NCBI GenBank assembly: GCA_015055805.1
Contig: SVHN01000002.1
Coordinates: forward strand, 124,001-188,000
Length of the DNA stretch: 64,000 bases
Source: Clostridiales bacterium
GTDB taxonomy: Bacteria; Bacillota; Clostridia; Christensenellales; Borkfalkiaceae
Reading direction: 5' to 3'
Made by a program: the position numbers and the translations under genes. The notes below the pieces were generated by a model. It was not told where the DNA came from. It searched no databases and saw nothing but the letters and a program-made list of their open reading frames with translations. Positions within the stretch are counted from its first letter, which is position 1, and every line of letters begins with the position of its first letter. This document shows, in pieces, positions 26,080 to 34,608 of this stretch.

Positions 26080-26756
26080 TTATGAAAAAACAGGACAAGA
26101 TATTTATGAGAAAATTAATTAACAACACCCATAAATCACTAAATAAAAAATCCGATTTTAACGCCCTCAGACAGAATAGCAAAATATTTTTCTTGGGGAA
26201 AATTTCAGTTGTTCTGTTAGAAACAAGCGGTTTTTTTGCTAAAATACTAAATAATAACAAACCAAAAACATAATATAATAATGATTTTCAAACACAACAC
26301 GGCAAGCCAGCAACCAAACACAGACACAGTTTTCTAACACAACCGCAATAGCACAAACACCATCAAACAGCACAGCAAACAACACGCCAAACCACCAACA
26401 CTCGACCGCTCAAAAGCCCACAGCAAATTCAATGTCCAAACACCGCACGCACCACACCACAAATTAAAACACCATTAACAACTCATCCACCACACAACAA
26501 CGCATTTCGATTTTACGCAAAATTCTTTGGCAAACACTAAATTTCAGCAAAGAACAAGCAGTTTTTATGATTTTTTGCCAACTTTTGCAAAACACAATAT
26601 AATTAAATAGTATTTTGCATAAAATACTACAATAAATCCTACAATAAACACCAAAAACAACACCGCATACACAGCAAAACGCAAGCATTTTAACGATTTT
26701 TATAAAAAAATAGCCAAAACGCCCCACACAAACCACACAAGCATACAAAACCACAT

Positions 26757-26772
26757 TGTTTCACGTGGAACA
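26757..26772. promoter_or_regulatory. parS site 2
   Basis: TGTTTCACGTGGAACA, 15 of 16 bases of the parS consensus. Confidence 0.9.
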
Positions 26773-26796
26773 TTGTTGATTTGAATTAAAAGATAT

Positions 26797-26812
26797 TGTT
26801 TCACGTGAAACA
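26797..26812. promoter_or_regulatory. parS site 3 (perfect)
   Basis: TGTTTCACGTGAAACA, identical to the parS consensus. Confidence 0.97.
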
Positions 26813-26836
26813 AAGCTATATTTGAAAATACATGCA

Positions 26837-26852
26837 CGTTTCACGTGAAACA
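26837..26852. promoter_or_regulatory. parS site 4
   Basis: CGTTTCACGTGAAACA, 15 of 16 bases. Sites 2, 3 and 4 are spaced 40 bases apart. Confidence 0.92.
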
Positions 26853-27329
26853 TTATATACGATTGATGGCTGTTGATCGGTGATGGGGTTGTTAATAGGT
26901 GATGAATTGTTAATGATAGTTTTGACGGGTTTCGCAACGCAAATATAGACCTGATAGGCTTAATCAGTAATAAATAGATAATATTACGACAATTTTATTG
27001 AAGATTAAAGAAATTATATAATGCGTTGAGTTGGTTTGCCTGGAACAAGACAAGTTTATGATAGTTTTTGAATTAAATTAGTACAAATCATATACGCGGT
27101 AAGTTTAGTGTTGTGTGCAAGAAAGGTGCTGTTGATATTAGCATGGACAACGTTGGCCATGTAATTAATATTATAATATTACGCTAATTTTATTATTTGT
27201 ACAAGCGTTTATAGTTTTAGTGGTGAAATTTGTCGCGCGGTTATATGGCGCAATAAAATATTGCATGCGCCAAGTAGTTGTGCGCCTTAAAAAGTTATCA
27301 CGATAAATAAACTTAAAAAGTATTAATTG

Positions 27330-27358
27330 TGAATAAAATTAAATTAAAAGGCTATAAT
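27330..27358 (+). promoter_or_regulatory. yyaC promoter, possibly forespore-specific
   Basis: TGAATA (27330-27335), 17 bases, TATAAT (27353-27358). The -35 box fits sigma-F/sigma-G (TGAATA) rather than sigma-A (TTGACA), which matches the sporulation role of YyaC. Confidence 0.5.
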
Positions 27359-27389
27359 CAATTCGTTATAAATTTAAGGCGGAATTATT

Positions 27390-27962
27390 ATGGTAGAAAA
27401 GAACTTTACTTTTAACACTTTTAACGAACATGCAGACGACGGAATTTTTCAAGCTTTATCAGAGTGCAATCCTAAAACAAAAAAGCCCATTGTTATCTGC
27501 ATAGGTAGCGATTTAGTACTTGGTGATAGCCTTGGTCCACTCGTAGGCACGTTTTTAAGGAAAAAGGACGTAAGGTCTTATATATACGGTACTCTTAACT
27601 TTCCTATAACCGCAAAAGAAGTTGATTATGCCAGAACGTATCTAAAACAAATGCACCCAAATTCCATTTCAATCGCTATTGATGCCGCCGTTGGAAACGC
27701 CGACGACGTCGGTCTTATTAGGGTAATAAATAAAGGACTAAAACCAGGGCTTGGTGTGGATAAAAACTTAGGCGTTGTGGGGGATATATCAATCGTTGGA
27801 ATTGTTGCAACAAAGTCGCTACAAAACCATAATTTATTTAACCTTACGCGATTAAACCTTGTTTTTCGTATGGCAGAAAAGATTGCTAGTGGAATAGAAA
27901 AGTATATTGCGCACATAATAAACAACCAAAATTATATCAGCACAAATTCTTTTGGCGCATAA
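27390..27962 (+). CDS. yyaC: Spore protease YyaC
   Basis: A 190-residue protein of the YyaC family, related to the GPR spore protease fold and made during sporulation. The conserved VICIGSDLVLGDSLGPLVGTFL (about 35-56) and the AIDAAVGNADDVGLIRV and GVDKNLGVVGDISIVGIV segments are diagnostic. In Bacillus it also lies near parB (spo0J), as here. AAGGCGG precedes the ATG. It is strong evidence that the organism can make spores or descends from spore formers. Confidence 0.9.
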   Translation: MVEKNFTFNTFNEHADDGIFQALSECNPKTKKPIVICIGSDLVLGDSLGPLVGTFLRKKDVRSYIYGTLNFPITAKEVDYARTYLKQMHPNSISIAIDAAVGNADDVGLIRVINKGLKPGLGVDKNLGVVGDISIVGIVATKSLQNHNLFNLTRLNLVFRMAEKIASGIEKYIAHIINNQNYISTNSFGA

Positions 27963-28009
27963 AAATATTTTTTGCGCCGTTTCAATTTTATGTTTTCCAC
28001 AATAAAAAA

Positions 28010-28056
28010 AGAGAGAGCGTTTCGGCGTTTAGTTTAGACCGATACGTTCTCTCTTA
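28010..28056. terminator. Bidirectional terminator
   Basis: A long imperfect hairpin (AAGAGAGAGCG / CGTTCTCTCTT with an inner CGG/CCG pair) between convergent yyaC and the radC operon. Confidence 0.8.
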
Positions 28057-28092
28057 TTGTTTATTATATTAAGTTTAATAAAATTTTACTTT

Positions 28093-28788
28093 TTATTTGT
28101 CTTTATTCTTTCTAAAAAACGTTTTGATAAACTCGTGAAGTTTTTCTTCCGACCTAAAGAAATAAATTTCTCCACGGCTTGACGAGGGATATTCGTCTGC
28201 AAAATCACCGCTCATTATTTGTCCGTCTTCTGAAATTGTTAGTCTGTGAATACCGTGTCTATTTGTATATTCGTTTCCAACCTTTACTGCCGTATTTGCC
28301 TTAAAGCATGTAACTAGCTTGTCTTTGCCGTCCCAATCAACCGCCCAAGAACTCCAACCCGTATTACTTCTAACGTCGTCGTCTTTTACTACTTCACCGT
28401 TTTCATCTACGCTATACGAATAATTTATTGCAGAAAACTTTAAGTCGTATAAATCTTGAAAGACGTCGGTTACTCCAGCCCTTAAAAAATCAGACTTAAT
28501 AACGCCGTTATCGTCTTGTTTAACGTGGACGTGATACCACTTGCCTTTTACGTTTAAGATTTCTTTCTTTACTCTTACGATAACGTATTTATATAAGAAG
28601 TAAACTATGGTATATATACCTACGTATAAAAATCCCGATACGATTAGATCGCAAATTGTGACAAGCCAGGGAAGATGAATAACGTTTTCTAAAAAACTGT
28701 AAACGTATTGATTGATCACGTTATTTAAAAGCATAAACACGGTAAAAACTATTCCGTGTAAAACAAATATAAATCCCGTTTTCTTCAT
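28093..28788 (-). CDS. Two-TM membrane protein with C-terminal beta-barrel-like domain
   Basis: A 231-residue protein with two membrane segments (about 7-30 and 42-70) and a cytoplasmic domain (about 80-220) made of repeated strands: VKGKWYHVHVK, KFSAINYSYSVD, TGWSSWAVDWDGKDKLVTCFKA, IHRLTISEDGQIMSGDFADEY, GEIYFFR. Two TMs followed by a small beta barrel is the layout of the S-2TMbeta/Cap15 group of nucleotide-sensing effectors, but no CD-NTase is nearby and the link is by layout only. It is the last gene of the radC-gltX-phosphatase operon. Function unknown. Confidence 0.6.
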   Translation of the reverse strand: MKKTGFIFVLHGIVFTVFMLLNNVINQYVYSFLENVIHLPWLVTICDLIVSGFLYVGIYTIVYFLYKYVIVRVKKEILNVKGKWYHVHVKQDDNGVIKSDFLRAGVTDVFQDLYDLKFSAINYSYSVDENGEVVKDDDVRSNTGWSSWAVDWDGKDKLVTCFKANTAVKVGNEYTNRHGIHRLTISEDGQIMSGDFADEYPSSSRGEIYFFRSEEKLHEFIKTFFRKNKDK

Positions 28789-28798
28789 TTTTGTATCC

Positions 28799-29614
28799 TT
28801 ATGCGTCTTTAAGTACTTTTAATAGATATTCGTAAGTGTTTTTGTTGCCAACGACTATTGTGGTCGGTTCAACGTAGGGTAGTGGCGAGCCGTCCCATTG
28901 CGAAAGTTTCCCGCCCGCCTCTTCTAAAATAAGCGACGCTGCGCAGTAATCCCAAACCTTTAACGCTCTTTCAAAATACCCGTCGATTCTGCCGTCCGCA
29001 ACGTAACAAATCGTAAGAGCGGACGAACAGTTTCTGCGAATATCTAAGCATTCCGTAAAGACTTTTTTGGCTATGCCGAAGTTTTTATCCGCCATTAATT
29101 TATTGCTGACGTTTGCGCCAAACTCAACGATAGATTTAGAATAGGGAAGATCGGTAACGTGCATAACGTTTTCTTTATAATTCTCTACGCCAACACTTAT
29201 TAGGCGGTCAATTCCGTCTATTGCATTATAATAATGCGCGCCTTGACCTTTTACGGCAAAAAACATCTCGCCGTAAAACGGATTATAAACCACGCCGAAC
29301 TGCACGGCGTCGTCCGCATAATATCCAAGCGATATCGAAACTTGCTTTCCACCCCTTATAAGGTTGGTCGTTCCGTCGATAGGGTCTAGAACAAAACGCT
29401 TGCCACTAGACACGTGTTCGCTTTCTTCTTCAGTAACGAACGCAACATCCGGCGCAATATCTTTTAACCCCTTTTTTATAAAATCGCTAATAGCAAAATC
29501 AACCGCCGTAACAAAATCGTCCTTGGATTTTTCCTGAACGTCGGCTTTAAGCACGGCGTCGGTTGCGATTTTTCTTGCATCATATACTAATTTTACTATT
29601 TGATTATAATCCAT
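28799..29614 (-). CDS. Inositol monophosphatase family phosphatase
   Basis: A 271-residue Mg-dependent sugar-phosphate phosphatase. Metal-ligand motifs are EEESEH (about 63-68), DPIDGTTNLI (about 80-89) and WDYCAASLILEEAGG (about 215-229). Family members dephosphorylate inositol 1-phosphate, fructose bisphosphate or nucleotides, so the substrate is open. The ATG at 29614 is chosen over a GTG two codons earlier; AGGGG lies 5 bases before it. It sits between gltX and the two-TM gene. Confidence 0.88.
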   Translation of the reverse strand: MDYNQIVKLVYDARKIATDAVLKADVQEKSKDDFVTAVDFAISDFIKKGLKDIAPDVAFVTEEESEHVSSGKRFVLDPIDGTTNLIRGGKQVSISLGYYADDAVQFGVVYNPFYGEMFFAVKGQGAHYYNAIDGIDRLISVGVENYKENVMHVTDLPYSKSIVEFGANVSNKLMADKNFGIAKKVFTECLDIRRNCSSALTICYVADGRIDGYFERALKVWDYCAASLILEEAGGKLSQWDGSPLPYVEPTTIVVGNKNTYEYLLKVLKDA

Positions 29615-29648
29615 AAGCACCCCTAACGGATTTTTATGACCGTATTTT

Positions 29649-31094
29649 TTACTTGTTTAATAACTCGGCAGTAAAATCTATGCGTTTAAGCGTTTCTTCC
29701 TTGCCCAAAATATCAGCAACTTCGGTTGCCCCGCCTGCCGTGGACTCTTTGCCTGTTATTGCTACACGCATAACCCAAAGCAAGGCTTGTTTTTTGATTT
29801 CGAGCTTGGCAGCAAGTTCAACTAACGCATTGAATAGGTTAGAGTTTGTCCACTCGGTAACCGCCGACAAGGTTTCTTTAATCTGCGGTAAAATATTCTT
29901 AGCAAGTTCAACAGAAGATTTTTGTTTTTGGTTTTCAAAAAGCGCAAGGTCAAACTCGGCAAACTCTTCCAAGAAGTCTACCTTTGACGGAATTTCAGAG
30001 AATATCTGAACTCTTCCCTTGGCAACTGCCAAAAGTTTATCTTGGTCGTATTTACCATACGCTTTACTGTCCTTTAAGAAAGGCAACGCGCACTCCTTAA
30101 ACTCTTCAAAGGTCATTGCTTTAATATATTCGCCCGATAACCATTTCATTTTGGTTTCGTCAAATATGGCAGGCGACTTATTAATTCCCTCAAGTGAGAA
30201 GTTTTCAATAAGTTCGCTTAAATTCATTTTTTCGGTATTACTCTTAGGACTCCAACCGAGAAGTGCAATATAGTTTACGATAGATTCTTTTACGTAACCC
30301 TTTTTAACGAAGTCTTCATAACTTGCGTCCCCGTTACGCTTAGAAAGTTTATGCTGCGCGTCTTTCATAATCGGGGGAAGGTGAATATATACCGGACGCT
30401 CCCAACCAAACGCGTCGTACATAAGATTGTACTTAGGCGTAGACGATAAATATTCCGTTCCACGAATAACGTGGGTAATGCCCATAAGGTGATCGTCAAT
30501 AACGTTTGCAAAGTTATAAGTGGGCATACCGTCGCTCTTTAATAGTATACCGTCTTCAATGTCTTTATAGTCAACGCTTATATCGCCGTAAACAAGGTCG
30601 TGATAAGTGCCTGTTCCATGTTCAGGAACGTTCTGACGAATAACGTACGGCTCCCCGCTAGCAATCCTTTTTTCAATCTCTTCCTTGGAAAGCTTTAAGC
30701 AATGCTTATCATACCTTAAATTCCCTGCATCGTCCCTTAACGATTCTATTCTTTCTGGGGTACAGAAACAGTAATACGCACCGCCAAGTTCAACTAACTT
30801 TTTAGCGTAGTCGATATAAATCTGTTTTCTTTCGCTCTGAACGTACGGTCCGTAATTACCGCCGACGTCCGGGCCTTCGTCATATATAATACCCGAATCA
30901 CGCAAAGTGTCGTAAATAATCTGAACCGAGCCGTCAACGTACCTTGCGGTGTCGGTGTCTTCAATTCTAAGTATAAAATCGCCGCCGCCCTTTTTAGCGA
31001 ACAAAAACCCGTAAAGCGCGGTGCGAAGACCGCCGATATGAAGATAGCCTGTGGGACTGGGCGCAAAGCGCGTTCTAATTTTTTCTGTTGCCAT
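29649..31094 (-). CDS. gltX: Glutamyl-tRNA synthetase
   Basis: GltX charges tRNA-Glu (and, where GatCAB is used, tRNA-Gln). The 481-residue class I synthetase has the HIGH-type signature APSPTGYLHIGGLRTALYG at about 12-30 and the KMSKS-type KLSKRNGD near 255. No separate glutamine synthetase is seen in the window. The gene begins 20 bases before the radC stop, so the two overlap and are co-transcribed. A T-box leader is not visible. Confidence 0.96.
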   Translation of the reverse strand: MATEKIRTRFAPSPTGYLHIGGLRTALYGFLFAKKGGGDFILRIEDTDTARYVDGSVQIIYDTLRDSGIIYDEGPDVGGNYGPYVQSERKQIYIDYAKKLVELGGAYYCFCTPERIESLRDDAGNLRYDKHCLKLSKEEIEKRIASGEPYVIRQNVPEHGTGTYHDLVYGDISVDYKDIEDGILLKSDGMPTYNFANVIDDHLMGITHVIRGTEYLSSTPKYNLMYDAFGWERPVYIHLPPIMKDAQHKLSKRNGDASYEDFVKKGYVKESIVNYIALLGWSPKSNTEKMNLSELIENFSLEGINKSPAIFDETKMKWLSGEYIKAMTFEEFKECALPFLKDSKAYGKYDQDKLLAVAKGRVQIFSEIPSKVDFLEEFAEFDLALFENQKQKSSVELAKNILPQIKETLSAVTEWTNSNLFNALVELAAKLEIKKQALLWVMRVAITGKESTAGGATEVADILGKEETLKRIDFTAELLNK

Positions 31095-31833
31095 AATTAT
31101 TCTCCTTTAACTGCTCCATGATACGTACAACGTCTGCCTGTTTTTTAATATTGTCCATTTTATTATTATCTCTATAACTATAAGTAATACCGTCCGACCC
31201 AAGTATAATGTGGTCGACAAGATTAACGCCGTGAATAGCACAGAGCAAATTGAATTTTTTAGTTGCTAAATCGTCGTCTTGACTAGAATCGGCAATACCG
31301 CTGGGGTGGTTGTGCGCAATAAGCGCGTATTTAGGCTTTCTAATAATCAACGCAGTAGCCACTTCGTCAAGAAAAACTTCCACCTTTTGTCTATTATAGC
31401 TAGTAAATTCCAAAGTTTGAATAGCGTTTAAATCTTGGTCCATAAGCACGAACAACAGCACTTCATCTTGTCTGCCTTTAAGTTTCGAACAAACAAAATT
31501 GCTAGTCTTCTTTGGTGTAGTAAGATCTGGCGTTTTATTCTCATTATTTTTGTAGTTAAAAATCAGTTTACCGATTAACGAAAGAAAAGCCGCAACCGAG
31601 TCGCCTACGCCATTAACTACTTTAAGCTCGTCCGCAGAAACTTTAAAGACGTTTTCAAGCGACCCAAACGTATTGATAATACTGTGCGCAAGCGGATTAG
31701 TATCCTTTCTAGGAATAGCGTAGAAAAGCAACAACTCCAAAAGTTCGTGATCGTGAAACGAATCGGGGTGTGCTAAAAATTTTTTAATTGTCCTTTCTCT
31801 GTGTCCTTGGTGAACGTTATTGCCTTTTTCCAT
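31075..31833 (-). CDS. radC: RadC-family JAB-domain protein
   Basis: A 252-residue protein with an N-terminal helix-hairpin-helix part (about 50-95, VVNGVGDSVAAFLSLIG) and a JAB/MPN metal-binding domain with YALIAHNHPSG and SQDDD as the JAMM motif. The name RadC is historical; the cellular role is unclear. It heads an operon with gltX. A TACAAT box ends 6 bases before the ATG, suggesting a leaderless message. Confidence 0.92.
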   Translation of the reverse strand: MEKGNNVHQGHRERTIKKFLAHPDSFHDHELLELLLFYAIPRKDTNPLAHSIINTFGSLENVFKVSADELKVVNGVGDSVAAFLSLIGKLIFNYKNNENKTPDLTTPKKTSNFVCSKLKGRQDEVLLFVLMDQDLNAIQTLEFTSYNRQKVEVFLDEVATALIIRKPKYALIAHNHPSGIADSSQDDDLATKKFNLLCAIHGVNLVDHIILGSDGITYSYRDNNKMDNIKKQADVVRIMEQLKENNYGNRKN

Positions 31834-31956
31834 AGACTAATTGTAACATAAAATACTAAAAAAACAAAATGATTAAATTATTTTTATATAAACAGAACGT
31901 TTTATTTTGAAATATAGTATAATAAATGTATCAAATATTATAAAGAAAGGTAGATT

Positions 31957-33231
31957 ATGCAAAATTTTAATGAATTTATAAACGACCTAAAAACCCTTAT
32001 ATCCTATAAAAGCGTACTCGCTAGTCCAGAAAAGAACGCGCCGTTCGGGATAGAGTGTAGAAAGGCTCTAGATTGCTTTTTATCGATAGCAGAACGGTTC
32101 GGTTTCGAAACGATAAACTACGACGGCTACGGCGGTGAAATCGCAATCGGTAGCGGTGAAGAAGTCGGGATTATCGGTCACTTGGACGTCGTTCCCACGG
32201 GCATAGGCTGGAACACCGATCCGTTTACCCTTACCGAAAAGGACGGAACTTATTACGGTAGGGGAATTGCCGACGATAAAGCCGCGCCATTATTGTGCCT
32301 TTACGCCTTGAAAGAATTGAAAGATTCTGGCATTAGCGTAAACCGCAAGATTCGCCTTATAGTCGGCTGTGACGAAGAGAGTGGTTGGCGTGATATCGCA
32401 TATATGAAAAAGGTATCGCATTTTCCCGAATACGGTTTTTCACCCGATGCAGGCTTTCCGCTAAGTTACGCGGAAAAGAGTATAACCGAAGTGGAATTTT
32501 GTATTCCTGCGCTCAAAAATTTCCACGGCATAGTTGGCGGAACTGCGCTAAACGCCGTTTGTGATTTTGCAAGCGTTACTACAACACTAGAAAATATTGA
32601 TTTAGACCTTATTAAAAAGCACGGACTTTCGTTAAAGGATAACGGCGTTATTGAAAGCGTTGGAAAAGCCGCGCACGGATCTAGTCCACACCTTGGCAAG
32701 AACGCGATAAAGCCGCTGTTTGAACTGTTTAAGGACTGTGGTGAAGACGTGGATGGTGTTATCGATTACCTGTTCAACGATAAATACGGCTTATTCAATA
32801 TTAAGACTGAACAAGGCAACGTAACGTTATCGCCCAACTTAATAAAACAAGTTGACGATAAAATTTATATTAAGTGCGACTGCCGTATCCCTGCGCCCTT
32901 GAACGAAGAAGACCTTACCGCAGCGTTCGATTCGTTTAATATTCCATACACGGTAAAATCTCGCCACCCATCAATGATGGTGGAAAAGGAAGGTTGGCTT
33001 GTAAGCGCGTTGCTCTCCGCTTTCAATGCAGTTACGGGCAGCGACGAAAAACCCTTTGCTATGGGTGGAAGTACGTTTGCAAGAGCATTTAAGCACGGTT
33101 GCGCGTTTGGACCGATTATGAAAGGTAAAGATAACAAAATCCACGACGCAAACGAGTTTATGACAAAATCCGAACTTTTAACCGCTTATGAAATTTATAA
33201 AAAGGCAATCTTTAACCTCGCGGAAAAATAG
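31957..33231 (+). CDS. M20-family dipeptidase (PepV/Sapep-like)
   Basis: A 424-residue zinc peptidase. The metal-site motifs are IIGHLDVVPTG (about 74-84), YYGRGIADDKAAP (about 100-112) and GCDEESGWRD (about 136-145), and the C-terminal metal ligand His is in HDANEF. It probably splits dipeptides during amino acid use. AAGG lies upstream of the ATG and a TATAAT box at 31918-31923. It is followed after 60 bases by the amino acid kinase gene. Confidence 0.9.
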   Translation: MQNFNEFINDLKTLISYKSVLASPEKNAPFGIECRKALDCFLSIAERFGFETINYDGYGGEIAIGSGEEVGIIGHLDVVPTGIGWNTDPFTLTEKDGTYYGRGIADDKAAPLLCLYALKELKDSGISVNRKIRLIVGCDEESGWRDIAYMKKVSHFPEYGFSPDAGFPLSYAEKSITEVEFCIPALKNFHGIVGGTALNAVCDFASVTTTLENIDLDLIKKHGLSLKDNGVIESVGKAAHGSSPHLGKNAIKPLFELFKDCGEDVDGVIDYLFNDKYGLFNIKTEQGNVTLSPNLIKQVDDKIYIKCDCRIPAPLNEEDLTAAFDSFNIPYTVKSRHPSMMVEKEGWLVSALLSAFNAVTGSDEKPFAMGGSTFARAFKHGCAFGPIMKGKDNKIHDANEFMTKSELLTAYEIYKKAIFNLAEK

Positions 33232-33290
33232 TTGTAAAAATCTATCGTTTGATATATAATAATGTTAATATATTAAAAGGAACGTAACAA

Positions 33291-34115
33291 ATGAACTTCG
33301 ATATTGAATTAGTCGGAAAAATCGGGTCGATGGCTCTTATCGACAAAGAAAGCAATATTTTGGACTACACCCTTATTGCAAGGTTGTCGTCAGAACTTAA
33401 ACCGGGATATATTTGGGTAACTAGCGGTGCTGCGGAAACGGGCAGACTTGATTACATCAAACGAAACGGCAGAGAACTTAAAGGCTCACCCGAAGACGTT
33501 AAGACCGACTACGCTGCGCAAGGTCAATCTATTTTAATGTCAACCTACCGTCAGTACGTAGACAGTAAATATTCGCTCCGCCAAGTCTTGGTTGAACACC
33601 AACACTTTAACGACGAACAAAAAAAGGAACACCTTAAAGCCATGCTAATTAGGTGCAAAGATCAGAACGCAATCCCGATTATAAACTATAACGACGCAGT
33701 CAGTACCGAAGAGAGTAGAAAGTTTGAAATTCAGTCGTTAAAGCGCGACCGCAAAAAGGTTGTTGAGTGCGTGGATAACGACGAAACAGCGTCCCAAATC
33801 GCATGCCTTGTCAAGGCAAAGACCTTGCTTATTCTAACTAGCGCGCTAGGCATTTACCGCGACAGTAAAAACCCCGACACGCTTATTGAAGAAATTAGCG
33901 GTAAAGACGTATATGAAGTGCTAGATAATATTACCGAGTGTGAAAACTATTGTAACGGCGCGTCAAGGGTGGGCGCAAACGGCGCAAAAGCTAAGCTTGA
34001 ATACGTGAAAGATGCCGTTAAGATAGGTACGAAAGTAATAATCGCATCAGCAAAATATTCCATAAAAGATATTTTGTCAGGCAAAGCAAAAGCAACAAGA
34101 ATAGGCGTTAGGTAA
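33291..34115 (+). CDS. Amino acid kinase family protein, glutamate 5-kinase-like
   Basis: A 274-residue member of the amino acid kinase fold (glutamate 5-kinase, carbamate kinase, UMP kinase). Features are WVTSGAAETGR (like the SSGA motif of ProB), the PIINYNDAVS segment, DNDETASQIACLVKAKTLLILTSALGIY (substrate loop) and NGASRVGANGAKAKLE (like the nucleotide loop). It lacks the PUA domain of full-length ProB and no proA is next to it, so the exact substrate is uncertain. It has AAGGAACG upstream and its own terminator. Confidence 0.72.
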   Translation: MNFDIELVGKIGSMALIDKESNILDYTLIARLSSELKPGYIWVTSGAAETGRLDYIKRNGRELKGSPEDVKTDYAAQGQSILMSTYRQYVDSKYSLRQVLVEHQHFNDEQKKEHLKAMLIRCKDQNAIPIINYNDAVSTEESRKFEIQSLKRDRKKVVECVDNDETASQIACLVKAKTLLILTSALGIYRDSKNPDTLIEEISGKDVYEVLDNITECENYCNGASRVGANGAKAKLEYVKDAVKIGTKVIIASAKYSIKDILSGKAKATRIGVR

Positions 34116-34145
34116 ATTTAATATATAAATTATCGTTTAAATTGC

Positions 34146-34173
34146 TGCACCCAAAAATATACTTTTGGGTGCA
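34146..34173 (+). terminator. Terminator after the amino acid kinase gene
   Basis: A perfect 11-bp stem (TGCACCCAAAA / TTTTGGGTGCA) with a 6-base loop and a T-rich tail. Confidence 0.88.
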
Positions 34174-34203
34174 TATCTTTTCCAAAAATTACCTAAATAT
34201 TTA

Positions 34204-34233
34204 TGAATAATACTTTTAACCTTGCTCATAATA
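34204..34233 (+). promoter_or_regulatory. Forespore sigma-G-type promoter
   Basis: TGAATA (34204-34209), 17 bases, CATAATA (34227-34233) fits the sigma-G pattern (TGAATA, 17-18 bases, CATnMTA) fully. It leads into the small gene at 34251. Confidence 0.7.
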
Positions 34234-34250
34234 CTACCAAGGGGGAAGTT

Positions 34251-34437
34251 ATGAAGAATAAAAAGAAAAGCAGAACGACTAATAAAAGTCAGAGTAAGAC
34301 GCAGAACAAGTCGAACGACGCTCAAGATTGCAAATAATAATCAGTTTGAAAGCAGTTTCGACACACAAGGCTCTTATACAGGAGTTGACCCGAATGATAA
34401 ATTCGCAATTCCTATTCAAGACGCAGACGATCTGTAA
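34251..34437 (+). pseudogene. Small spore-type protein gene interrupted by a +1 frame break
   Basis: Frame 1 opens at ATG 34251 after a strong GGGGGAAG site and gives 28 residues rich in Lys, Asn, Ser and Gln before TAA (34335-34337). The next frame runs straight on from the same place and encodes about 33 residues ending GSYTGV...PIQDADDL at 34437. That C-terminus resembles small Clostridia proteins ending in QDADDL, as I recall them. Removing one T in the AAATAATAAT run would join the two into about 62 residues. It may be a pseudogene, a sequencing error, or a programmed +1 shift at the UAA. The sigma-G promoter suggests forespore expression. Confidence 0.65.
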
Positions 34438-34527
34438 TTGACTAGAAATTTAAGTAAATAGCGTTTAAGATATTTATTTAGAAAGGTCAAAAAAACTTAA
34501 TTCTTGAACAGCAAGAACCTTAAAATG

Positions 34528-34558
34528 AAAAGACGATTAACAAGTTTAACCGTCTTTT
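34528..34558 (+). terminator. Terminator after the small spore-type gene
   Basis: An AAAAGACG / CGTCTTTT stem with an inner TTAA/TTAA pairing and a following T-rich run. Confidence 0.8.
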
Positions 34559-34573
34559 TGTTTTGTTTTTTTG

Positions 34574-34602
34574 TTGACAAGTAGTAAATTTTGCTATATA
34601 AT
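34574..34602 (+). promoter_or_regulatory. Consensus promoter of rnpB
   Basis: TTGACA (34574-34579), 17 bases, TATAAT (34597-34602): a perfect sigma-A promoter, as expected for an abundant stable RNA. Confidence 0.92.
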
Positions 34603-34608
34603 AAGCTT

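Larger units (their letters stand above)
25643..27389. other. Long gene-free region with parS cluster and a strand-composition switch
   Basis: No convincing gene is seen in 1.75 kb. Manual counts on the plus strand give 35 G and 120 C for 26341-26760, but 105 G and 53 C for 26821-27300, a sharp reversal of GC skew at about 26.8 kb where three parS sites cluster. Such a switch is the usual mark of a replication origin. Exact DnaA boxes (TTATCCACA) were not found; weak TTATACA matches occur near 25.82 kb. Confidence 0.7.

Noticed and set aside
26082..26273. 63-codon plus-strand frame right after parS site 1
   Set aside because: No ribosome site, no promoter and a low-complexity Lys/Asn composition expected from A-rich DNA.
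26464..26754. 96-codon minus-strand frame rich in Cys, Val and Phe
   Set aside because: It lies in the region of extreme strand bias; a G/T-rich strand has few stops and gives such residues by chance. No ribosome site.
31095..31140. T-box leader for gltX
   Set aside because: gltX overlaps radC and has no leader of its own in which a T-box could fit.
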